From Trichobilharzia regenti (lineage: Eukaryota; Platyhelminthes; Trematoda; Strigeidida; Schistosomatidae): a stretch of DNA of 64,000 nucleotides. Both the position numbers and the translations under genes were made by a program. Positions 56,163 to 64,000 of this stretch are shown here, one piece after another; the stretch's first letter is position 1; every line of letters begins with the position of its first letter. The DNA lies in the NCBI GenBank assembly GCA_944472135.2, contig OX235262.1:27761362-27825361 (forward strand), written 5' to 3'. A model generated the notes under the pieces. The model was given only the letters and a program-made list of their open reading frames with translations. It was not told where the DNA came from and searched no databases.

Positions 56163-56213
56163 GGAATCCAGGATGCGCATTTCATCCTATTTGGGACTCG
56201 TCAACTGGATGTA
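56163..56213 (-). ncRNA. Smα hammerhead, C3 mutated
   Basis: Core TTGACGA (C3 to U), hairpin GTCC..GGAT with a wobble, GAAA, ATGCGCAT, CCTGGAT facing ATCCAG. Confidence 0.6.
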
Positions 56214-56361
56214 CCTGCATTCAGCCGTAAGTGATGATGTTCTCACTGAGGCTCGAATACAGTGGCCCAAATGGCGTAGTGGATAACGTTTTGGCGTTTG
56301 ATACTATGGGCACTGGGTTCAAGCCTCGTTGGGAACATCATCACTCACTGAGAAATGCAAG

Positions 56362-56413
56362 TACATCCAGCTGACGGGTCCCAAATAGGACGAAATGCGC
56401 ATCCTGGATTCCA
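56362..56413 (+). ncRNA. Smα hammerhead, A9 mutated
   Basis: Stem I ATCCAG facing CTGGAT, core CTGACGG (A9 to G), stem II GTCC/GGAC with loop CAAATA, GAAA, self-complementary ATGCGCAT, C before the expected cut. The best Smα ribozyme of the window, but not canonical. Confidence 0.7.
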
Positions 56414-56505
56414 CTGCTAGCCACCATCCACCAATTGTACACTAATTAAATACCCAGACATCGTCGAAGCATTTGCACAAGAAGCCGACATGTCAACCTG
56501 AGTTC

Positions 56506-57354
56506 TTTGTTGCTAATACTTTCTAACCATAAGATCTTCGATATGTATCCAGAGAAGGCAACTGTTGACGAAAGTCTGAAGTCTGTTCGAAATGCTTTTT
56601 GTGATAAGTTAATTCTCTGAATCGTATAAAAGCAGTGACCAATTTAAAATTTACGTTGAAAATCTTAATATTCTTCTTCTTCTTTATGCTTTATGCAGAA
56701 GATTTTCAGACTGATTTCAGGTTCAAGAATATTTGTTATGTGTTTCCGACCCTGCCTTTGACATAGTCTCATCTGTGCCCTCTCTATTCGAAACGATACT
56801 GCATATAGATAAATGATTGGAAAGTTACTTCCTTCAAGATTTCTTCTCTTAATAATGATTGGTACAGACTGATAATTAATTATAAGAGTACTTGGGATGA
56901 CTGGTATGGAAATTAAATTTTATATAAAAGAAAACTTTCTCATGGGAACAATAATAAAGTATCACAAAACTTTAATAATAAAATTTATTTGTTAACTACT
57001 TTGAGTATTTTATTTTAATGATGACATTCAGAAAACCAATCAATCAGTTGATTTCATACACTTCTTCTCGCTAGTAAACTTGAATAAAGCAAGAACTACA
57101 AATGTACCAGAATGACATGAGCTAATTCTTTATTATTACTTCGCTATTTATTTTCAGCTGTCAAGTTTAATAATGAGAAGAACTGTGCTCAGCGTTTTTT
57201 TTTTAAAAAGAAAAGCCTCCCTTTCCAAACCTTTAAGTCACTGAATCTCTTGGTGATCATGAGGTCCAGGATATATAGGCAGTTGACTGAACAGCGTTTT
57301 CTCTAACAATGCTTAAGTACCTGTTGCGTTTTCGCGTCAATTTTTTAAGCACTG
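56506..57354. other. No feature recognised
   Basis: AT-rich, no supported feature. Confidence 0.35.
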
Positions 57355-57660
57355 GTTTTGTAGGGATTCTGTTTGATTGGTCGGAGGATTTCATCATGAG
57401 CTGACACCATTTAGAGAACAATTGGAAAACCGGCACGGAGTACTGGACAGCTATTTCTGTCTTCTTAGTTTGGGACAGTTCAGTAGTACGCAACCTATGG
57501 GATTCGAATCCAGGACCTCCACTGGTTACAAGGCGAGCTCGTAGACCATTGAGCCACTGGGATCCGAGCTAGAACGAAACAGCCGTCCAGTACTCCCTGT
57601 GGGTTTTCTAATGGTCCTCTAATTGATGTCAGCACACGATGAAATCCTCCAACCAATCAA
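57355..57660. repeat. SINE-C inverted dimer
   Basis: The minus half (57360-57560) keeps the tRNA-like part with GGATTCGAATCC and TGAGCCACTGG; the plus half (57565-57660) is the 3' portion only. Ends GATTGGTCGGAGGATTTCAT and GATGAAATCCTCCAACCAAT are reverse complements. Confidence 0.7.
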
Positions 57661-57959
57661 TTTTTCCAAGTTTAGTTGCTTTTTGTAAACTGCTACTCTT
57701 ATCAAAAAACCTTTGGCACATTACAAAATCATAAGTCGAGTACACTATTTCTGGACTGATGTTCTGACCATAACAAGCATAAAAATCTAGAAGACTTTGA
57801 CGAGGACTCTCCTTAAAAAAGAAATTATGTGAAAGTATTTTTCAAAATCATTAAAAGATTATATTCAACCGGTCAGGTTATTAGCTGAGTCAGATAGAAA
57901 CAGAAGTGCTTTCACTAGGATTCAAATCTCACATTCTGACGAAATTTATCAAGAAAATT
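57661..57959. other. No feature recognised
   Basis: No supported feature. Confidence 0.3.
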
Positions 57960-58080
57960 GACAGTGACACCCATTATAAAGGTTTGTATCATCACTTGAT
58001 ATAAGTATAAAACTTGGACAATGTGGTATAGTATAACTCCATTATAGATAAGATTTTATTTTGATAAATCACACAAGGTT
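57960..58080 (-). repeat. PLE family B terminal repeat fragment, inverted
   Basis: Matches 590-695 closely (GATATAAGTATAAAACTTGG, then TAACTCCATTATAGATAAG). It stops where a CR1 tail begins. Confidence 0.65.
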
Positions 58081-59475
58081 ATAATAATAATAACAGCTTC
58101 ACTCCAAACAGTATTTACGGTACAGGTATCGAATTTTCAGTGTGCATTACAATATATATTGCATCTAATTACCTCATAAATTTTATAAGATTTTAAAATC
58201 AAAAAGCAACAACCAAAAAAATAGATAAATAAAAACAACAGCGTTGCTTTTACATTTTAAACAATGCACCACAGGATATGAAATATAAAATTAGTGTGTA
58301 ATAGAAGATGTGAACAACAATATAATATTAACGAAGAAAGGAAAACAAAAACCAATGGGACTATTTGTTAGAGTGCCGCAGTAAGTTTGACCGTGTCATA
58401 CCTAACGGATTTCTCATCACATAACAGCTGTGCCAGATATGGTATTGTGGAGTTTTGTACTTGGCTCTCCTAGCATATAGCCCCCTATAGCTGATTCTAG
58501 TTCTTCCAGATGAAATGCAAGGAGAAAGCTGCGTATGGAGAGGATGCTCGGGGTCTGACAATATTGTATTCGCTAGTTTCTTACATGATATAATATGTCT
58601 ATCCACAATAGTGTTAACCAGTTGGTTTAACGATATCCCACTTGCCCTACTAACGGCTTTTAATGCCTGCCCTTCTCAGCGAAGCAAAGTCTTTCCTAAG
58701 TAGTCCAGGAAAGATTAATGGGGAACAGTAAAGGGAGATGGGTAGGATACAAGAATTGACAAACTGAGAAAGCAAAGACTGGTTTATGCCAGACTGCCTA
58801 AATTTCCTAATGTAGAACGTTAAGCGAAACATCTTTCTAGTAACTAGCAAGATGTGGGAAGACCAGGAAAGATCGGTGGAAAAACTCAGTCCAAGGTACT
58901 TGACACTAGATGTATATTCAACCTCTATGCTTTCAATGATAGTGGCGCCATGTGAGCTAAATAGGTAGTTGTTGTAGGTCACGTTTACGTCTGAAAGTGA
59001 AATTGACTACCTGACATTTAGACGGATTCAGCTTAAGACCGTTTGAAGAGGACCACTGACTAATTTCTGACAGAAAGTTATTTAATTTGGAACAATCTGA
59101 CTGAGAGTTGACAGGCGTAGAAACAGAGAGGTCATCGGCATACTTAACAAAAGTGGCTACATCAGAATGAGGCAAGTCGTGTAAGAAAAAAGAAAACGGA
59201 AAAGAAGAAAGAACAGCACCTTGAGGAACACTAACTAAAAGAAGTGAGGTAGTGGAGGACTTTCCATTGTAGACGGTGTACTGCTTCCTATCAGAAAAAT
59301 AGGAATGCAGCCACTTATTTTTCCAGCTCCTAGCATGTGTTACAGCAAGCTTATTTAGCAAGAGAGACCTAGGTATAGAGTCAAATGCAGATGTGTAATC
59401 AAGGAAGGCACACCGAACGTATTTAGCTTCTCTATCTAAACTAGAGACTATATTATGACATAGGACAACAGAGGC
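58081..59475 (-). pseudogene. CR1-like LINE, 3' half
   Basis: Minus strand from 59475: CAFLDYTSAFDSIPRSLLL, then 59361-58957 with SVPQGAVLSSFPFSFFLHDL, KYADDLSVS and SNGLKLNPSKC; frameshifts near 58960 and 58650; SKKMFRLT-type (TRKMFRLTFYIRKFR), and a C-terminal end with CISSGRTRISYRGL to 58361. The 3' region ends with (AAT)n at 58081-58095. Its last 60 bp are the closest LINE match to the SINE-A tail. Confidence 0.87.
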
Positions 59476-59493
59476 ATCTATACAGTAATATTA

Positions 59494-59542
59494 ACTGATA
59501 ACGTTTCGAGCACAAATTATTGCTGCTCGTAATCATATCAGG
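59494..59542 (-). ncRNA. Hammerhead-like motif, PLE family B
   Basis: CTGAT facing ATCAG gives a fully paired stem I. Core ATGATTA plus C, hairpin GAGCA(GCA)../TGCTC, GAAACGTT. Confidence 0.45.
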
Positions 59543-59863
59543 GTACCTTAGCTAAGGTAAGAATCGTTGATCCCGAGAAAATAAGAAATTTAGAAAAAAG
59601 TTCAATGATTGAACCGCATACATTAACAAAGTACGACTACACAATATGGTGGGAGAGGGTCAAAATTCTAAAAACTAATATAGTTAGGTGGAAATAGAGA
59701 GAGGTCGATTACCGAATCCTTGTTTATCGAATCTACACCCAACATGTGCAATAGGAATGACTCATCACTCATACCGGATATATGGAGATACTACTACTAA
59801 TCAAGTCAAGCGATGAAAATAATGGAATTATATAAACGAAGTTAGAAGTTGTGTGAGTGGTGT

Positions 59864-59915
59864 CTTGATATGATTATGAGCAACAATAAATTGTGCTCGA
59901 AACGTGGTCATCAGT
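59864..59915 (+). ncRNA. Hammerhead-like motif, PLE family B
   Basis: TTGAT/ATCAG, ATGATTA plus T, GAGCA/TGCTC hairpin, GAAAC, two extra bases before GTC. Confidence 0.4.
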
Positions 59916-60039
59916 AAATATTACTGTATTTTATTAAAATAAAATTCTATCCACAATGAAATTATAATCTACCATAGTGTACAAGTCCTATGCTTATATC
60001 AAGAATAAGGCTTGTTTAAATCAAGACTTCTTGATATTG

Positions 60040-60365
60040 ATACTGAGAAGTCATAACTAGTTGGGTAAAGCAGGTTGTGAGTGGGAACAAATACTTGCCG
60101 GTAACATTGGCTAGTGCCATGCACACTATGTCATGAGTTGGCAGAAGTTGGGACTCATGGGCCATTCGGTCGGGACCCAGAGGTTTAATGGTCTACGAGA
60201 TCGCCTCGGAACCGCAAGGTTCTTGGTTAGAACCCTAGTGGGTGAGTGAGTGCTGATGAAGAGTCCCAAAACTAGAACGAGGCAGTTGTCCAGTACTTTC
60301 AGGCTTTAAAATGGTTCTCTAACCGATGACAGCACACGATAAAACCCTGAAATCAATGAAATCCA
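60040..60365 (+). repeat. SINE-C, long form
   Basis: Head with GTAAAGCAGGTTGTGAGTGG and CATTGGCTAG as at 31290-31350, tRNA-like part with decayed boxes (GAGGTTTAATGG, GGTTAGAACCC), 3' end GATGACAGCACACGATAAAA. Confidence 0.6.
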
Positions 60366-60384
60366 TGCAAACCATTATTATTAT

Positions 60385-60790
60385 TGTTGTTGTTCCCTTG
60401 GGTTCCTAGTGGAACATAGGGCTTCAACTGCTCGTCTTCACCTGCTTCTGTCTTCTGCTGTACATTTCATCTGCATCCATGTTAGTCCATACTGTTTCAA
60501 CTACTCTTTGCACGATCTCCTCCATGTCACCCTTGCACTGACGTCCCACTCGCCCCTTCCCTTTCGCGTTCCATTCAAGCGATGATCTGACGCGTGATGT
60601 CACCCAGCGGCCTCCTCCTCAGCAACTGTCCAATCCATCTCCACTTTCTCCTGCATATTTTTTTGGCAATTGGTTCTTGTTTTATTTGTTCCCATAGTTT
60701 CCCATAGTTGGTGATTCTTTCTGGCCCGGCCATCTGATCTTCAGTATAGAGCGAAGACAGTTGCTGATAAAGTTCTCCATGCAAACCAAC
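60385..60790 (-). pseudogene. RTE-like LINE, C-terminus and 3' tail
   Basis: Minus strand: QLSSLYTEDQMAGPERITNY, GKLWEQIKQEPIAKKICRRK, WRWIGQLLRRRPLGDITRQI, then a frameshift near 60575 into the RP..GRR and ..CSTRN-type end. The tail CCCTATGTTCCACTAGGAAC precedes (AAT)n. Same 3' end as 36.35 kb and SINE-B. Confidence 0.82.
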
Positions 60791-61009
60791 ACTTGAATAT
60801 TAATGCATTTATTGTACCCCTGAATCCACATGTCACATATTTGTGGAAACATAATCAAACAGCATTAAGAAACCTAACTCGTGATGAATCTATTTTTATT
60901 TTTTCCACGTGAAAGAGAATCAGGTGTCGTGAAAAGCGTCAAAGAAAGTTATGTACGAAAAATCAAATCAATTCTCAGCAATGGATCTATATTTCAAATC
61001 GACCATTAG
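60791..61009. other. No feature recognised
   Basis: May belong to the PLE piece to the right (VKESYVRKIKSILS near 60940) but the frame is short. Confidence 0.3.
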
Positions 61010-61145
61010 AAGAAAGATGTAAATGAATCAATGGAAAGAGAAATTACTAAAAAACTGAGGGAACTTTCGGAGAAGAAATCAACTGAGAGCAGCACATATA
61101 ATCAACTGGAGACTAGAGGACCTATAAAGCCTACCAAACGTCAAT
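61010..61145 (+). pseudogene. Possible PLE N-terminal fragment
   Basis: REITKKLRELSEKKSTESST and YNQLETRGPIKPTK resemble the segment before the first RT motif in PLEs (a Tyr-x-x-Leu plus Pro pattern). Short and without context. Confidence 0.35.
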
Positions 61146-61242
61146 AGATCTGATCTTCATATTATATCAGTATTATCCATGATTAATTCATCGTATCGCA
61201 AAGTAGCTCGATAGCTGGCGGAACTGCTGGAGCCAATCCGTG

Positions 61243-61435
61243 TGCTTCGGTGGCACAGCGGTTAGGACTCTCGCCGAAAATGCACATGGTCTGGGGTTCG
61301 ATCTCCTGTCGACACACAACTGATATCTATGGTCGGCCTGCAAAATTTGTACTACCGATATCACATGCTGAAAACTCCATACATATACCAAAAACACTGT
61401 GTGGTTTCAAGCTATAATCAAAAAACAAAAATTAA
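61243..61435 (+). repeat. SINE-A copy
   Basis: Plus strand: A box TGGCACAGCGG, B box GGTTCGATCTC, GATATCTATGGTCGGCCTGC body, tail GTGTGGTTTCAAGCTATAAT plus A-rich end. Confidence 0.75.
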
Positions 61436-61744
61436 AAAAGTGCACAAATTGAAAAATTCCTTTCACTTCTCTAAGCTATTAAAGAATTCGACCATGTCGA
61501 ATAACTGTATGACGTTGTTTAATGTGTTTTCCTTGTTTACACAAATTCCACTGGAGGCAACTATAGGAATCATATGTCATCATCCTGCCTTCTACTACTA
61601 ATATGTACCAGCTTAGATTAGACCGCAAAATACAAGAGAATAAGCTGACATTATCGCGGCACATTTGTCATACTTCCTTTGTTTCATCAATTAATTCTTA
61701 TCACCCATGGCAACAGAATAGATACTCCTGTAACTCTTAGCATA
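61436..61744. other. No feature recognised
   Basis: No supported feature. Confidence 0.3.
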
Positions 61745-61975
61745 TGTGTGATGAGTCGGTCGTTCAGAAGTAGAGTGCCCACCAACCATCCGTATGGTCT
61801 AAGGTTCAGTATCCGGCCAACGCACTCTTAAGCCACGCCTAGCCGGCAGTAAGACCAGGAAAGGGGCAAGCTAGCAATCCCATCCCTTAAGAAAATGAAA
61901 TCCCTGCTACTGAAACTTCAGAAGTTCAAAGCTTGAAGCTCTGTATCCCACTAGGAACTCCAAGCAATCAAGAAA
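61745..61975 (+). repeat. SINE-B copy
   Basis: Plus strand: decayed tRNA-like head, CTAGCCGGCAGTAAGACCAG, CTAGCAATCCCATCCC, tail CTGTATCCCACTAGGAACTC. Confidence 0.65.
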
Positions 61976-62037
61976 ATTAATAATAAATATCATGGGTCTG
62001 TTTTTGATGTGGTTTTGTTCTCTGAGCTGGATGGTTA

Positions 62038-62094
62038 ATTTGTGAAGCTTTCATCACCCTATTGGGTGACATCTTCAGCGCATACTTCAATTTG
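62038..62094 (-). ncRNA. Hammerhead motif, PLE family A
   Basis: Same core as 4952-5008 (CTGAAGA plus T, GTCACCC/GGGTGAT, GAAA, AGCT). Stem I has one C-A mismatch (CAC instead of CGC). Confidence 0.5.
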
Positions 62095-62909
62095 AAGTGA
62101 GCTTTTAGATTTCTCCACGAGTTCATCAATCATCTCTCCTGTTGGATGACCTTGGACGTTGGTTTGTGTACGACGTCAACTCCTAAAGGTTTGAAGAGTC
62201 TTGTAGTGATTTCTGAGATATGCTTTATGTATGGTAAGGCGATTTTCTTTGTGCTTACCTTGGTGGCTTTTGCTTTGGTAGGTTGGCTTGAGGGTATATG
62301 TCTCTTGATGAAATTCCGTGGATATCCATTCTTTTGGAAGACGTTCATGAGATACTTTTCTTCAATTTTCCTTAAGGAAAAACCAACAGAGTCGCTGCAC
62401 TCAATTCTATGTCAACCAAAAGACTCAACAGCGAAAGTAGACAAAACCAACATCATCTACAAAATAAATTGCAACAACTGCGAAAAACACTATATTGGCC
62501 AAAGTGGACGTCCCCTTCGTCTTCGTATCCACGAACATAAGCTAGCCGTCAAAAGACATGATATCCACTCGCTCATTTCACTACACACAGACAACCACGG
62601 ACATCAATTCGACTGGGACAACGTTCAAATAATAGGCAGAGGAAACAACAAGCATGCTAGAGAATATTTAGAAGCTTGGCAATCCAGTGAATCATCAATC
62701 ATTAGACACATCGAGATAGACAAAATTTACCAGCCAATAAGAAGGAAACTTCACACACAAATGGTCAAAGTTCAAGTCAAAGAAACAATCAGTTCCAATA
62801 CAAGTGGCCTAGAAGGTGTGAAAACATACAAAAACAACAAATCACGTCCAAGGTCATCCAACAGGAGAGATGATTGATGAACTCGTGGAGAAATCTAAAA
62901 GCTCACTTC

Positions 62910-62968
62910 AAATTGAAGTATGCGCTGAAGATGTCACCCAATAGGGTGATGAAAGCTTCACAAATTAA
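62910..62968 (+). ncRNA. Hammerhead motif, PLE family A
   Basis: Mirror of the minus-strand motif, with the same stem I mismatch. Confidence 0.5.
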
Positions 62969-63149
62969 CCATCCAGCTCAGAGAACAAAACCACATCAAA
63001 ATCATCCACCTGAGCTACAAATCATCTCTATCATATCATGGATCTGTGTTACAAAAGGAGTGATAATCTTTCGTTATAAGATAATGTAAATTATTCTTAT
63101 CTCTTATTAAATATTCATAATGTCATTCCTGATACATTAGTGAAAATCA

Positions 63150-63178
63150 GTCCATCTCTCTCTCTCTCACTCTCTCTG
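63150..63178. repeat. (CT)n microsatellite
   Basis: About 13 CT units with one interruption. Confidence 0.85.
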
Positions 63179-63234
63179 ATGTTTATGTAAAATCTTTCAA
63201 TCACTCAAAAGTTTTTAATCTTCAGAAACTATAT

Positions 63235-63490
63235 TTTTGTAGTTGTTTTTTTCTGAAATAATGAAGATCTTCAAAAGAACAGATACTGAACAAAGAGTAC
63301 TCTTTCGATAACCCCTTCATCATCAGGTTGTACACTTATATACACATTATAGTGAATGAATGAATTATTGTTATGAACAACATTAATGTTGTTGTTTAAA
63401 TAACATCGAATCAATAATACTGTTAGATTACAGCTGAATAGCATCAAAATAACAAAAAGCTGAATGTCAGAAAACATTAGGAAAGATTAT
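63235..63490 (-). repeat. PLE family H terminal repeat, inverted
   Basis: Reverse complement of 35430-35645 and 63810-64000 (GAACAACATTAATGTTG, AACATTAGGAAAGAT). It stands at the 5' side of a plus-oriented PLE end. Confidence 0.75.
63285..63335 (-). ncRNA. Hammerhead ribozyme candidate, PLE family H
   Basis: Minus strand: AAC facing GTT as stem I, canonical CTGATGA plus T, weak stem II, GAAA, palindromic AGAGTACTCT as stem III. Confidence 0.45.
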
Positions 63491-63509
63491 ATTACAAATT
63501 GCTCTAGTA

Positions 63510-64000
63510 AACTGATTTTTCGTGCTCGAGATCATCTCCCAGCATGGTTAAGTAAAGGTGTAGTTAAAACTACTAACACTTCGATACTGGACCATCTGGT
63601 GCAAACCGGCCACAAAGCCAGCCAGCATTGAAGAATCCTTCTCTATAATCCACCGGGTGTCTAATAAATTGCCAAAATCACCGAAGCACCACATGTTACA
63701 AACAGAAGAGGCTGTTGCAAACAACCAGTGCTCTGTGTTCAAAAGAAGCAAGTCTAGCCTCTACTACTGCCCTGGCCGGTCTTCAGTAGAGACTATAAAT
63801 TCATGAATTTGTAATATTATCTTTCCTAATGTGTTTTCTGACATTCAGCTTTTTGTTATGTTGATGCTGTTGAACTGTAATCTAACAATATTGTTGATTC
63901 GATGTTATTTAAACAACATTAATGTTGTTCATAACACTAATTCATTCACTACAATTTATATATAACTGTAGAGCCTGATGATGAAGGGGTCATCGAAAAG
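63510..64000 (+). pseudogene. PLE family H, GIY-YIG C-terminus and terminal repeat
   Basis: Coding remnant with RARDHLPAWLSKG-type start, VQTGHKASQHXRILL-type broken frame and QPVLCVQKKQV-like end by comparison with 35140-35400; pLTR from about 63800. The hammerhead motif at 63970 (CTGATGATGAAGG, ATCGAAAAG) is cut by the window end. Confidence 0.7.

Larger units (their letters stand above)
56135..56505. repeat. Smα head-to-head pair
   Basis: A minus-oriented partial copy (56135-56262, without its tRNA-like head) joins a plus-oriented full copy (56263-56505) with A box ATGGCGTAGTGG, B box GGTTCAAGCC and the usual CACTGCTAGCCACCATCC. Confidence 0.75.
59476..60005 (+). mobile_element. PLE family B unit with inverted terminal repeats
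   Basis: Minus pLTR end (59476-59545), plus GIY-YIG end (59550-59835, with NNIVGEGQNSKN-type broken frame and NMCNRNDSSLIP), plus pLTR (59840-60005). The shortest of the three complete units. Confidence 0.7.
62010..63005. mobile_element. PLE family A copy with internally inverted RT part
   Basis: From left: a minus-oriented 3' end (62010-62155), a minus-oriented thumb (62165-62376, NGYPRNFIKRHIP and SEITTRLFKPLG), then a plus-oriented GIY-YIG (62377-62876, HYIGQSGRPLRLRIHEHK) and 3' end (62855-63001). The outer 145-bp arms appear identical to each other and differ from the copy at 4.9 kb. The minus part skips exactly the segment that the plus part holds. Confidence 0.85.

Noticed and set aside
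1..64000. CRISPR arrays, bacterial operons or rRNA genes
   Set aside because: No regularly spaced direct repeats, no ribosome-binding-site spaced gene runs and no rRNA-like conserved segments were seen; the content is that of a eukaryotic transposon-rich region.

Overview
The window looks like a gene-poor, AT-rich, repeat-saturated stretch of a trematode genome, most probably a schistosome. The grounds are several Penelope-like element (PLE) families with GIY-YIG domains, CR1-like and RTE-like LINE fragments with (ATT)n tails, Ty3/Gypsy fragments, and SINE-like repeats with the Smα hammerhead signature. No ordinary intact host gene, rRNA, tRNA or CRISPR was found. All identifications were made by eye, without database searches.

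Layout. 0-5 kb: PLE fragments with inverted terminal repeats, one copy each of two SINE families, then a PLE (family A) with a well-preserved hammerhead motif. 5.2-10.9 kb: a decayed CR1-like LINE followed by an open one coding for 931 aa of endonuclease plus reverse transcriptase. 11-15 kb: a PLE (family D) flanked by inverted terminal repeats. 15-18 kb: mostly unrecognised, with one coding-like fragment. 18-22 kb: Gypsy RT, RTE, PLE and CR1 remnants. 23-27.8 kb: a PLE and a CR1 on the minus strand, plus an inverted PLE copy. 28-36 kb: scattered SINEs, Smα, PLE and a CR1 3' end nearly identical to the one at 21 kb. 36.3-37.6 kb: RTE tail and PLE ends that include a near-perfect 400-bp palindrome. 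37.6-44.9 kb: Gypsy integrase remnant and several PLEs. 46.6-47.7 kb: a seven-transmembrane receptor reading frame (minus strand) broken by one TAG, the only non-transposon gene I can argue for; a second receptor-like fragment may lie at 50.2-50.7 kb. 47.8-64 kb: CR1, PLE, Smα, SINE and RTE remnants.

How the parts relate. SINE-A copies end like the CR1-like LINE and SINE-B copies end like the RTE, which suggests two SINE/LINE partnerships. PLE terminal repeats (pLTRs) occur again and again as inverted pairs around short coding pieces. Most pLTR families carry a hammerhead-like motif. Across families the core positions 3 and 8, known to pair in the folded ribozyme, appear as C/G, A/U or U/A. 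I consider this apparent covariation the most interesting signal in the window.
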